Part shown: positions 12,210-23,800 of the stretch, in pieces
Layout: each line of letters begins with the position of its first letter
Numbering within the stretch: the first letter of the stretch is position 1
Origin: Chamaea fasciata
Lineage: Eukaryota > Chordata > Aves > Passeriformes > Sylviidae
Direction of reading: 5' to 3'
Assembly: GCA_029207755.1 (NCBI GenBank)
Contig: JARCOQ010000006.1
Location: 6,850,013-6,914,012, forward strand
DNA length: 64,000 bases
The notes under the pieces: generated by a model
What the model was told of the DNA's origin: nothing
The model's database searches: none
Seen by the model: only the letters and a program-made list of their open reading frames with translations
Position numbers and translations under genes: made by a program

Positions 12210-13480
12210 GCTATTTTGGCGTGTTTCGATACCGCGCATGGAGCATCTTCCCTTCGAAAGTCTGTGAATGCTCCTGTTCTCATTTACGGGTTTGTCATTC
12301 GAGGTTGGCAGCAGATTTTGCCATCATGTCCCAGAGTTACAAAGTAAATCAGAGGAGAAACATAGACACCCTTGGCATTTTAAAGCTGGGGCGTAGTCTA
12401 TGCTGTTTGTTATCCTGACTCTATGAGATTTTGTCCTCTGTGGAATACATCCTTGTGCTTTTGCCTACTGGAGATGTCTCAAATTACAAATTTCCATCAG
12501 GGTCTGGAGGGTTTTTTTGTTTTCTCAATAGCTTCCAGGGGCCCTTGTGGGGAAGTTTCCAGTTCCCTCTCTGTGATGACAGCAGCGCTTTTGGCTGGCT
12601 CCTTTCAGTCAACTCTAACCCATCCAAGCCTGCCCTACCCCTGCCCAGTTCCATGACAATATCCTTGCAGCCATGCACCTCACTGCCCTGCCGGTCCTAC
12701 CGGGATTTGGGTAGTGGTACCTGTTCTTCAGAGATACTGGGACATGAAATTCATCCCCTGCACAGCCGGGTCCTGCAATGGCTTCAGTGCCATCTTCACT
12801 GCCTCTTCTTTGGCAATGGTTTTGCTTGGAAAGGCAAGCCCCAAAATGATGATCTGAAATACCACATTTTGGAATGTGGTGGGAAATTCCTGGTCTGGAA
12901 CTTTGAGAAACATGGGCAGTGTTTGATTTCTTTTCTTTCGCTGTGTCGCTGGCAGACTGGACATTCGAGTCTAAGTGTTAAAATTAGGCACAATAATAAT
13001 GCCAATAGTTTGGGTCTAGAAAAAACGAGTAGATGTGAAATAGATTTTTGACCAGTTATTTATTAATGGAACATTGGTCTTCTGATGGAAGGCTACTGGA
13101 TTTCTGAGTGGAAGGCTTTTGTACAGTCCTATGGAAAATGAAGCATGGTGCTCGTCACTTCAGCATCATAATGTTCACGTGGCCACACTGATGTTCCCAA
13201 AATATCACGGGTTTGGATTTGCTGATTTTTGAGCACTTGCCTTCAGAATCTTAGTGCTGATATCTTTAGATTTGTATTCATGAATTCACCTTTAGTTCTT
13301 GTGGCTTCAAAGGGTTCTGGCTGTTTTAATAGTGTAATTGATCAGGTGAGATGACAGTTTTCAGCTAACTTCCTGGGATGCCCTTCAGTTTGCAAAAATT
13401 TCCTATGAGGCAAAAGCAAAAAGGAAAAAAAAAATCCAAAAACCTACTAATGGAGTAAACCCTAATTTTCCAAGAATGCT
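12210..13480. other. Intergenic; overlapping open frames of unknown status
   Basis: The sequence 12431-13051 is open for 206 codons on the + strand. The minus strand holds open frames of 64-78 codons at 12484-12678, 12728-12964 and 12796-13005. I recognise no domain in any of them. The region is somewhat G+C-richer than the flanks, lowering stop-codon frequency by chance. A decayed retrocopy or unlisted repeat remains possible. No CR1 end was seen. Confidence 0.35.
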
Positions 13481-13500
13481 AAATATATAAAAATATATTT
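13481..13500. repeat. AT-only inverted repeat
   Basis: AAATATAT (13481-13488) and ATATATTT (13493-13500) are exact complements with an AAAA loop. It is a low-complexity hairpin with no assigned role. Confidence 0.75.
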
Positions 13501-13631
13501 TTTGCTGGAATTAAAATAGATTGACAACATGTATTTTTTCTTTTATGGACATGAGAAACATGAAGAGCCATGTAAGAGAACCTGCTGGTCCCAGTTTACA
13601 GCAAGGGTAATGTATTTGTTATTTATAAAGG

Positions 13632-13677
13632 GTTAATCAACGATTAACAGGCATTGCAATCAATAGTTAATTGATTG
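13632..13677. promoter_or_regulatory. Two adjacent homeodomain-like inverted repeats
   Basis: GTTAATC (13632-13638) pairs exactly with GATTAAC (13642-13648). Nine bases later CAATCAAT (13657-13664) pairs exactly with ATTGATTG (13670-13677). The half-sites resemble HNF1/POU and other homeodomain targets, though the first pair has a wider spacer than the canonical HNF1 site. The surrounding 13600-13990 sequence contains more TAAT-type cores. A conserved non-coding enhancer is plausible but unproven. Confidence 0.35.
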
Positions 13678-13679
13678 TT

Positions 13680-16555
13680 GTAGGCTTGGTTCCCACATGG
13701 CTTGCAGCTATCTGCAGCATTGCATTCACACTGTAACATATTTATTAGTTATTAATCACACACTAGCGTTTTTCAAATGTTTTAGATTCATTTTATTAGG
13801 GGTAACTAAATTTTCAGTGGCACATCAGTGAACTTGAGTTCTGCCTTCACATTAGCAAAAGTGAATATATGAGAAAGCAGCTAATTTGGCCTTTCTTTCT
13901 TTAATTTGAGGAACCCATCAGCTGCATACACTGGAGGAACTATCACATTATAAAAGCAATTTTAAGTAAAACATGCCATTTATGGAAGAAGCACTCTTAA
14001 AGATTTTTGTAATTACAAATATTTGTACTGTTAAGTGAATTGCATTGAAGTATTTGTTGTTGTTGTTGCTTTATTTCCCTGGAGGACTCTTCAGTAGTGG
14101 GAGCTTTGTTATGTTGATAAATGTGCCTGAAAGCTTTATAATGTACTGATGCATTCTAATGATAAATAGAGCTGGTTAAGTAGTAAAGATCAAACACACA
14201 ATTAAACAGACTGTAATATACATCTTGCTGAGCAAGGGAAAACAATAGTGGAATCAGTAGAGATGAATACAAATGGTTTTATTGAACTAAGCAAAAAAAA
14301 AAAATTCTTATGCCAACAGAATGAGGAAATTTGGCTTGATACTTGCATGAGCAGACTTATAAGGTGCTTAATCAGATATAAAATGTCTTTAAGCTGTTCA
14401 GCATTTGCAATCAGCGGACAGGGTTTTCTCTGAGTAATTGAGATGTGCAAGAACCCAGAGGCTGAGTGAATCAGCGCAACGTGGGATGGCCAGGAGAGGA
14501 GCCTGGCACAGCAGGCAGGGCTCACAGGTCTGCTGCAGCAGGAAAATTAACAAAAACACATTGAACTCGACAAAAAGATTAGAACAGAGTATTGGCAGCA
14601 CCTGCTCCTATTGTCCAGAATGTCCTTTCCTAGAACCTTTCCCAGCAGGGAGGCTGGTTCACACTTGGCGAGGCCACAGAGGTTTCACTGTTGTTGTTGC
14701 TGTTTGCTCTTCCAAATGCCAGGAGGAAATGTGATTCAGAAGGGGCACGCTGGAAGAGGGAAATATGGCCATGCATTATTGCAGAGGCACAAAAAGGAAG
14801 CTTCAATATTGAGGCATTGAGGTGGACTTTCATTCCCCACTCAGAGCAGTACCCACACAACCTGCTTGCAGATTGTTCTTGTCCATTCCAACCTTGAATT
14901 TGTCTGAACGGTGTTCTAAGTGAATTTCCCTTGCAGGGGTACCCATGGCCAAGTCAGCACAAAAGGAATTTCATAGCTCATTTTACAGATGCCACGGTGA
15001 AATAACTCCTTGAGGAGTTAGAATTAGGCAGGATACAGCAGCCAGAAGAAATACTAATTCTCCTGGATTGACTTTTTGTGAACTTCTACTCTACACAGTG
15101 CTTTGCCCACCTGGAATATCATAAGCTGTTTAGATTCCTTTGCATATCTGGGTATTAACAGACTCAGGGGGAGCAGCCAAATCCTGCTTCACTGGTGCCA
15201 GCAGTCAAACTTCTAAGCCTTGTGCACACTGGCCAATTATTGTAGAAAATCCCCACTGGTGCTCACCAAGCTCTGCTCTACCACCAGGAACTACCCAGAA
15301 GACAAAAAGCATCCACTGACGATGTGGTGTGGACTGCTGGAGAAGTCTTTCCCGAGCATGTAGAGTGTGAAATGTTCCAGCAAACCCGTTAGCTCTAATT
15401 TGCTGTGTGCTGCTGACTGCTGAAAGCTTTGCACGGCCTCCAGGAAGTCAGGCTTGTTTAATGAGAAGCAGGAGAGTAATAAATGCTTCCAACTTCTGGG
15501 GCTTAAGAGAAAAAGGAGTGGCTGTGGAAGGCGCTGTGACCCCCCTGCCTCTGGCTTCCCACAACCTGAGCTACAGGTGTTGCTCAAGCTGGAGTTGTTT
15601 AGGAGTTCCCAAGGAATATGCATGGGAATAGAGGTGGTTTCTCCTCCGTAAAAAACCCTATTTCTGCCACAAGAACTGCATGTCACTCCACAAAGATATT
15701 TAGATGTCCAACTGCCACTTAAATACCTGTACAGATTTGGGCTTTGGTCCTAATTGTGCTGCTGCATTCCGTAGTGTCACTGGTTTTGCACGGCAGGCCC
15801 CAGATTGGAACCGACTGCAGAGAGAAGCACGGCCCGGCAGCCACGGGGTTTGATTTAATTGGGTTGGGCTGGTTTATGGCCCCTTGATAAATGTATTTTT
15901 TTTCCTTGTTGAAAAACAACGTGTCTGCCAAGGCCGGCAGGAAAGTGGGAACTGTCTGGAGGTGAAATTGCAGGCTGACAGGGATAACCCTGCTTGATGG
16001 GAAGTAGACTCCAAAGGGTTTTGTGATGTTTGACGGTTTATGCCATCTCTTCGTCACTGAGTTTGCAGCCCAAAGATTATTTTGGATGCTTGCCTGTTCC
16101 CAGAAGCTCCATGTGTTCGGAACAATTTCAGCTCTGCGTTAAGACAATAATTATAATCAAATCTCACGCTCCACTGCCTCGGCCAGTCACCTCCATGGAG
16201 CAGATGGGAAGGGGTCTCGCATCAGCAAGGGTTTTCCCTCCCAGTGTACAACTGGCCTGATGTCTTCAGAAAGGGCTTTTTTTGTTTTTCCCTTTGGCTC
16301 CCCTCTACTTCTCTCATGGCATCAGGGACAGGCTGCAGCTGGAAAATTGTGGGCAGATTTGGAAGTGCAAGGAAGGAGAAAGCTGTTTTGTCTGCTGCCT
16401 GCCTGCTGCTCCTTGTTCACACCCCAGGCTGGGAGCAGGCAGGAAAAGGAAACTGGGTTTTTGGTAGTCCCTCTGTGTCTGCCGATCTGTGTCAGGTCTG
16501 GGACCTGCCCCTGGGCTCATCCTGGCTGGCCTGTCCGAGTCCTGCATTCCCAGAA
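13680..16555. other. Intergenic, no gene recognised
   Basis: AT-rich up to about 14.4 kb, then mixed composition. A short (TTG)n run lies near 14055-14070. No CR1 end, exon pair or structural RNA was identified. The open frames present are short and overlap on opposite strands. Confidence 0.5.
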
Positions 16556-16559
16556 AGCA

Positions 16560-16665
16560 GAATCACAGAATCCCAGAATGGGTCGGGTTGGAAGGGACCA
16601 CAGTGGGTCACCAGGTTCAAGCTCCCTGCTCAGGCAGGGGCAGAGGTTGAAGGACCCCATGGCCC
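16560..16665 (-). mobile_element. CR1 LINE 3' end
   Basis: Reads as the reverse complement of a CR1 terminus: 'aatcacagaatcccagaatg', then 'gggttggaagggaccacagt', then 'ctccctgctcaggcaggg'. It looks little decayed, and the 5' side of the element is truncated. The longest open frame of the window (16260-16991, + strand) runs straight through it, which argues against that frame being a gene. Confidence 0.9.
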
Positions 16666-16669
16666 TGCC

Positions 16670-18150
16670 AGGGGTGTTGTGCTCTCTTGTCACGGCAGAC
16701 GTGGCTGGGGGCACACACAGAGGTTGCTGTTGGTGCTGGCAGTGCCACACTGAACTGACTGATGACCTTGAACAGCAAAAACACAGGGGCAGACACAGTC
16801 TGGGTTTGCTTTGCAAGGCTCTCCCTCAACACATCCGTCCCTCCAGCTTCCTCTGCCTGTCGGGCTTAAGGCCAGATGTGACCAAGTCTCCTTTGTTGGA
16901 TGGTCCCTCTGTGCTGTGTCACCTCAGTCAAAAAAGCAGAAAGGTCCCTGCTCAGCTCTGGTGTAATTTTGACCCCCAGATGATGTGTTAAGTCTTTAGA
17001 AAATTATAAATTGAGGAGAAAGGTGCCTTAGGGAAAATTTTCCTGGAAAGGGGACAAAACTGCTGAATTGACTGGGTGTTTGTTTTAAAACCAACACCTC
17101 CACAGTCTGTTAGAGGCTTTCCTTAACAGCCCAGGCCGTGCTGCATCTCTGGTGGCTGAGATGATGGGGATGGAAGAGCACCTCACAATCCCCCTGTGTC
17201 TTGTTTCCACACAGAGCTCCTGAAACTGGGAGTGAGGACCCTCTGGTTACCAGTGTCGGTCAGACTCAGGGTAATTAGAACTCATTTGCCTGGAGCTGGT
17301 GGTGTGAGACTGGGAGGTGCTTTCAGGGAAGTTGCAACACAGCCTTAGGACTGACATGTTCCCTTCACTCACCCCCTTGATGAGAAGTCTCAGGGATTTG
17401 ATGTTTTATTTTAATTTCAGCAATGGTTGATGATATCTCCCTGGTACCATAGCTCTTCTATTATTTTTTTTTTCATTTTGGCTTATTAGAATAGGAAATT
17501 GCCTATAAATGTTAAGTGGAATAGCTGCTGAATGTTTAAATTTTTACTGCTCTCTCATGCTGCATCTTTAGTCCTCACTGATATTTCCTCCCCCCACACG
17601 TTTTTTTCTTAAAGGCCAATGAAGTTGTTTGTGGCTTTTTGCATTGCAGTAGTTACTGAGGTGTTACTGCATCCTATGACCACTGTCAATGAGATGTTTG
17701 TTCTCCCAAAGGTGATTGCAATGATTATTGTTAAAGTACAAAAACAAGCTCTGTGCAGGCTCTTTTCCGAGATTTGGGATCTTCACCAAATTTATGATGG
17801 TGTTTAAGATCTGGATGCTTGCCTCATTCCCACGGCTGTCTGATTCACAAAAAGCACCTCTGGGGAGTGCTTAAGAGAGTCTTTACCTTTACAGGAAAGG
17901 GTCAGGCATCATCCGCATGACAGCAGGGGTCTGTGGTTATCCAGTCACCCAAAAGCCCCGACTTGGCAAAATCTTTGCCGACTTTGCAAGACCTTCAGTG
18001 GGAAGCTTCCCTTTTAGAAACCCAGAGAACTTCCTGCCCACCACAATCCCCAGGTGGCCACCAAGGTGATGTCCTACACTCCTGGCTGTTTTTGCATCAC
18101 CCAGGCTACACCCTGCAATCCCAAAGAGATGACCAGCAGGCTTCAGGGGT
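16670..18150. other. Intergenic, no gene recognised
   Basis: Mixed composition with short homopolymer runs. No exon pair, repeat end or RNA gene was recognised. Confidence 0.5.
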
Positions 18151-18154
18151 CACA

Positions 18155-18290
18155 AAAGCACAGAATGGTTTGGGTTGGAAAGGACCTTTAAAGGTCATCT
18201 GATCAAATCCCCCTGTAGTGAGCAGGGGCATCTTCACCAAGGTCAGGTTGCTCAGAGCATCAGGATTGACTTGATGCCAACACCTCCAAA
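18155..18290 (-). mobile_element. CR1 LINE 3' end
   Basis: Begins 'cagaatggtttgggttggaa', continues with 'aggtcatctgatcaaatccc', 'gagcaggggcatcttcacca' and 'caggttgctcagagc'. This is a minus-strand CR1 terminus; similarity fades after about 18290. Confidence 0.88.
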
Positions 18291-18608
18291 AGCTTTTTGC
18301 ACAGGCATCCATAAACCTCCAGCACTGTTAGTTCTCTTGGCTTCATGGGCCAGGAAGAGCTTGTGGGATCTCGTGGTTATTCCAGCAAGGAGGGGAAAAT
18401 GATGACACCGAGGAGGAATGCAGCTCTCAGCCAAGGTGGTGGGCACGCTCCCGGCTGCTCTGCTCCGGCACACGCGGTCACTCCGGGCTGCCAGTGCCTC
18501 CTCCTCCCCCAGACTCCCTGTTATCTCTGTATTCCTCATTTTGCCTGGCTCCACAGGCTCACTGACTCGTGTGCTCCCTGTTTGTTTGGGGTGCTGCTGC
18601 AGGAATAT

Positions 18609-18630
18609 GGGGAGAGGGCTGGGGCTGGGG
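18609..18630 (+). other. Canonical G-quadruplex motif
   Basis: Four G-runs (GGGG, GGG, GGGG, GGGG) are separated by loops of 3, 2 and 2 bases. This satisfies the standard G3+N1-7 rule with short loops, which favours a stable structure on the + strand. Confidence 0.8.
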
Positions 18631-19621
18631 TAGCTGCTGCCTTCACGGAGGAGGAGAGCAGCTATTTCTTGTTCTTTCCTTTCCTGGTGTGCAGCAGGCT
18701 CACACCCGCTCACAGAAACAGCTGCCTTGATGAATATTTGCCCAAATCATTATGCTTTCTAGCAGTTAGCCTGCAAAAGGCCCAGCACCATTTGTATGGT
18801 AATGGAAGGCTTTCTCAGAAATGTTTTGGAAGCAATCAGCTAAACTAATAGGATTTTATGTAAACCAATCTCTTTCTTTAGATCAGGGTGGTTGTTCTTT
18901 TTTTTTTTTTTTCTTTTTCTGGAGAGGAGGGTAAGAGCTTTTTAATAAATGCAAATTGATATTTCAATGAAAATGGAAATGAGAGGAAAAGTTCATCACC
19001 AGGGTAAAATGCTGCGACTTTGCTCCAGCAGCAGCTTCGTGTCTGATTCTCTGCACATTCCCCAGACACAATAAGTTTCTGAGGTGCTGAGACAAGGGAG
19101 AAGCTTTCTTCCACCTTCATACTAGAGTGAGACATCAACCAGACTGGACTTTTCATCACCCCATCAAAGCTGTGTTTTTTCCAGTCCTGGACCTCTGCAG
19201 AGGGTCATGGTAGAAGTGGTCAAGGAGAGGAGGCTTCGGCTGGAGGGGGTCAGGCAGTTATTATTGCTCAGTCCTGCTGTGGATCAGCAGCTCTGGTACT
19301 CTGTAACTTGAGCTTTCTGTACCCCTCCAGCAGGATTTGAGAAAAGTAAGGGATGAGAAGCACTCAGAATTCTGATTTATGCTGTGTGCTCAAAGCTCTG
19401 CTTTTAAGATAAGTGCTTTGCACTGGGAATTGTTCACTGCAGTCACCCACGACCAAGAGCTTTTGCTGCAAGCCCCAAATGTTTTCTCACTTGGGACATA
19501 GCCAAGGTAACTTTCTTGGCCCTGCTCCTGCTTGTCTCTCTGTTAAAAGGGCCTGGCACAAGACAGCAGATTGTTCGCGTGGAGCATGAGCTGCAGTCAA
19601 TAATTTAGCTGTTTTATTGTT

Positions 19622-19648
19622 TATATATATATATATATACATATATAT
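19622..19648. repeat. (TA)n microsatellite
   Basis: Alternating T/A with one C interruption, followed by AT-rich sequence. Confidence 0.9.
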
Positions 19649-19802
19649 AAAATTAAATTAAACTCTGATCTGTAGATGTGGTGGCACTGCTGGAAGTGCT
19701 GTTCATGGAGACTCAGGCCAGCGAGGGTCAGGCATGCAGCAGGGTTTCAGGTGAGAAGTTCTCACCCTGTGAAGCTGAACATGAATTTGGAGCAGTAGGG
19801 GA

Positions 19803-19846
19803 CATCCTGTGTCCATCCTGTGTCCATCCTGTGTCCGTCCTGTGTA
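19803..19846. repeat. 11-bp minisatellite, 4 copies
   Basis: The unit 'catcctgtgtc' is repeated four times. The fourth copy has a G for A and ends in GTGTA rather than GTGTC. Confidence 0.9.
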
Positions 19847-20807
19847 GCAAAGGACAGGAAATGTACATGGTGGAGAGGCAGGATGTGCCCTCAAGGCTTT
19901 GGAAAGCAAACTTCAGCAGCACATGGGCAGAATGGATGTGCTGAGAATGGGAACCTGCCTTTTAGAAATACCTTCCTCCTCCCAGCCACTTTCTCCTGAC
20001 CCTTCACTCATGCCAAGACAGCTGTTAATGGTGCAGTGGTGTAATGGGATTGCTGCAATGATTTGGGGTAAAAAATATTAAAATAAATAATTACGAGGAA
20101 TTATTTGTAGCATGTATCCTTCCAGTGTCATAGGCTGCCACAGCATTCCACCACAGTAATTCCCCCTGAGATAGGTTCTCTCAGGACAGAAAGACCTTGC
20201 TCAAGCTTTGGTCATGTGCAAGAAGACAAGGTCTAATCAAGGCCTCATGATGGGAAAACAAAATCTGACCTACAAATGTGCCTGGTGGGTTTTTATTTGG
20301 CTTGCTTGAAAATATTCAAGTTTAATTCTAGAATAGAATCCAACTCTCCAACTAGAAGAGTAAAATCTAAGATATTAAGTAAGTGTTTATTTGAATGCGT
20401 TTTCATATTTGGGACCACGTGGAGCAGTATCAGCAACATCAGAAGAAAGGATGTGTGTTTTTAGAGGGTGTGATCTCTTTTAAACCTCCCTATCTGAAGA
20501 CTGTCCCAAAAGAGCAAGAGAAGAGTGTGGTCCTTTGGTGCGCCACATTCCTGCTTAGATGCTTTCCAGATACAACGCTGAATTTCCAGGCATTGCAGTT
20601 AACACCATCTAGAGTATTGAACTGAATATTTAAACTGTTACATGGTTTAAATGCTTTGTGAGTTTGTCTGGGCTACTTTATGTGAGTAAAAATTCCTTCT
20701 TGAATTAAAAAATTGATTAGCATTTGCTCCTCTGACATCTCAATCCACTCCTGGAGATGCATTCCCTGGGGCTTTGGAAAGTTTGTTTAAACTATTCAGT
20801 CTCTGGA

Positions 20808-20869
<62 letters not shown>

Positions 20870-20870
20870 A
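20808..20870. repeat. (TATC)n tetranucleotide microsatellite
   Basis: About 15 uninterrupted tetranucleotide units. Pure arrays of this length are usually length-polymorphic between individuals. Confidence 0.95.
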
Positions 20871-23800
20871 TTTATACCATATATTGAATGTTATAATCAC
20901 AGTGTTTAATCAAAGCGCTACTGAATTTTCAAACTGCATCAGATTTTATATCTTTAAGAGAGAAAGGAAAATAAACTGAGTCTATTCAGAAACCTCTCCT
21001 GATGGTCACAAAGGTACTAAAAACAATTTAAAAACCAATCAGAAATGTTCAGTTGAAAATTTCTTTGATGGAAAAAGCAGTACCTGCAAAAAATAATATT
21101 CCAGCTTTGGTTTGTGCAATTGAAAAAAAAAATCTTTTGCTGTGGTTTGGATCTACAAAAATTTCTTTTTGCAAATGAATCCAAACTCTTCCAGGAGTGG
21201 CTGCCTGCTTAAGCTGTTGAGCTTCAGCTCTCTCTTGTTAGCTGTGGATCAATGCCACTTACAAATGGGGTACGCCAACAAGATGTGGGAAGATCTGAGA
21301 ACTCTCCTTCCCACTGCTTTTTCCTTAAGTCTCTAATTTCATTCTCTTGGGATCTCTCTGCTGGCTGTGTGAGTGGCAGATGTGGGGAGGGAATTTTCAG
21401 TGAGCTACTGATGGAAACACCTGAGCAGTCAGTGCTTGTGCTTTTCACCATGGCAGGAATTCTGCAGGAAAAGCAGCAATCCCAAGTCTTCCCGCTGGAA
21501 GAGAGAAGCAAGGAGAGGGTGATGTCCTTCAGGTACAACAAACTGCTTATGTTCTAGTAAGGTTTTGTATTTCATAGCAAGTTTTCAAGGTTGAACCCAG
21601 ATATGGTTGTGCTAAAGATCCCCAGTAACGAGAATGTGTGCATCCTGCAATGCTCAGAACATCTCTCTGAAATGTTGAGATCTTTTCCTTGATTCAACAT
21701 CCATCTGTGTCCCTTTGAGTTGTTTAATTGTCCCTTGTCTACTTTTCCCAGTGCCCCAGACAAAAGATGTCTCTCCTGGAGCAGGATGGTTACAGTAGTC
21801 CCTCTCAGAATATCCTGAAGTTTTTTTCCTCCAGCTCGTAGGAATCTGTCAGTGCTGCAAAGTCCACACAATGACCCTGCCCAGCAGACCCAGCTGGAGA
21901 TGTGGAGCAGCCCTTCCTTGCTCCTCCCTGCCAGTGGGAAGACTTCTGCCATAGGTTAGATGGAAAAGAGACAAGATACTCCTGCAAGATGGAGAGCCTA
22001 ATTTTTAATGAAGGAATAACTCAAATCGGCAAATCTTACAGACCATGAAACAAACTCCTCTTCCTTGCTTTCTTCATGAGCTGTTGAGGAACATTTTGGT
22101 ATGCGAAAAGACAGTTCCAAAGGCTGCCATTGCAAAATCTTTCAATCCGCTTAACTCCTACCTAGCTTTCTTCTGCCCTAGTCTGAAGTTGCTCACACTT
22201 GTGATGGCTGTAGCACCCAGACATTTAAACTCCCTTTATGATCAATGGAGATGAAAGTCACATCGGAGCACATCATCCCATTCTCAGTGAGTGACAGGGT
22301 CACTCTTTGGCCAGACACCTGCACTGCAGATGTTGATGTCTGGGGATGAAGACATTCTATTCCATGTCTTTTTACCCCAGCTATAACATATTACAAGAGG
22401 AATGAAGGCGTCTTTTAAATTGTCTACCCAAAAATTGCTAAGTTGAACATTTCATCACACTTTTGTGCCTTTCTTCTTGTAAAGCAGTTTTGCCCTCTTA
22501 GTTAAGTTGTCACAGACTCCAAGGTGTGCCAATAACTGTTTTTCAGGTTGACATTCAAGCTCTAATCATCAATGACTTTCTCAGATGTCTGGACTGAAGA
22601 GTTTGCCTCTTTGAAATATTTTGGAATTCATCCACTTCGGCTTTTCTCTAGATGTTTCATGGCATTGGAAAGTGCATTTGCACCCTTATCCTGCTCAGTT
22701 GTTTCCACTGAGAATCACACACCAGTGCTTGTGGGATAGTTCACTTGCCCTAAGAAAGTATTATGGAATTGATCCTCTGAATTTGGTGAAAATCTACATA
22801 GCACTTTGATCACAATTTCAAAATACCTCTTTTAGGGTTCGTTATTGGTTTTTTTTTTCAGGAACACAAAGTTTCATTTGAACTGTGTTCAATTAACCTA
22901 CGCATAATAGAGTCCTGCTGGTTGCTCACTGAGCAGCTCCAGCAGGAAGGATCTGTCCTTGGACCCTGTGCAGAAAGGGCAGCAGGTCAGGAAACAACCC
23001 TTCCACTTTCTCTCCTCCAAGTCACCACATCAGAAATATTCATGCAGGCAGTAAAGCCTTGAGAGCCTATTCTTGGGTCTGGTTCATCTACCCAAGCCCA
23101 GCCCTGACCCACTGGCTGAGTGTGTGCAGGCTTTTACAGTGCCATGTCTCAGTTGAGTACAAAGTTCTGATATATGTGTTGCACTCCCAATGGTCCCTTA
23201 GTCTTAATCTATATTTTAAATGTTATCTGTCTCACTGGTTTTGATACTGGTATTTCAAGATGTTGGGATTTAGGGTTTTAGTGCCTTTAATAGAAATAAG
23301 ACTAATGTGCTTAATCACTGATAGAATGAGCTGCCTTTAAGTGGGAAGAACTATGATGTCTGTCTAATCTCAAGTGCTCATATGACTATTAACACTTGAG
23401 GCCATCTCTAATTTCTATTTTCAATATACCAGGAGCTGTAGACAGTGGGGACAGAGCAAGGATCTGACTTAATCTGGCTGCTCTATATCTCATGGTATCA
23501 TGTCAATGCAGCAGCCTTGGCTCCTTCCTAAAGGCTTTGACACAGTGAGCAGAGATGTGGGATATCTCTAGGGCTGCTGGTGACACAAGGACACTGTGTA
23601 GCCTGTGCTTTATGCAGCCTGCTCGTGGTCTTCTCAAGTGAACAGGATCACCAGAACCCCAGGAGTGCCTGACCTCATTCAGTGCACACAACACTTTAGG
23701 CCATGACCTGTATTAGGCCTCTGGGGATGGTCTGAGAGAGTTATATGGGCAGGTGTGTTGCCATAATCTATCAGGGCTCAGTTGTGTTTGCAAGGCTTTA

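Noticed and set aside
16260..16991. The longest open frame (243 codons, + strand)
   Set aside because: It runs through a minus-strand CR1 end, overlaps a second + strand frame of 169 codons and minus-strand frames, and has no recognisable domain.
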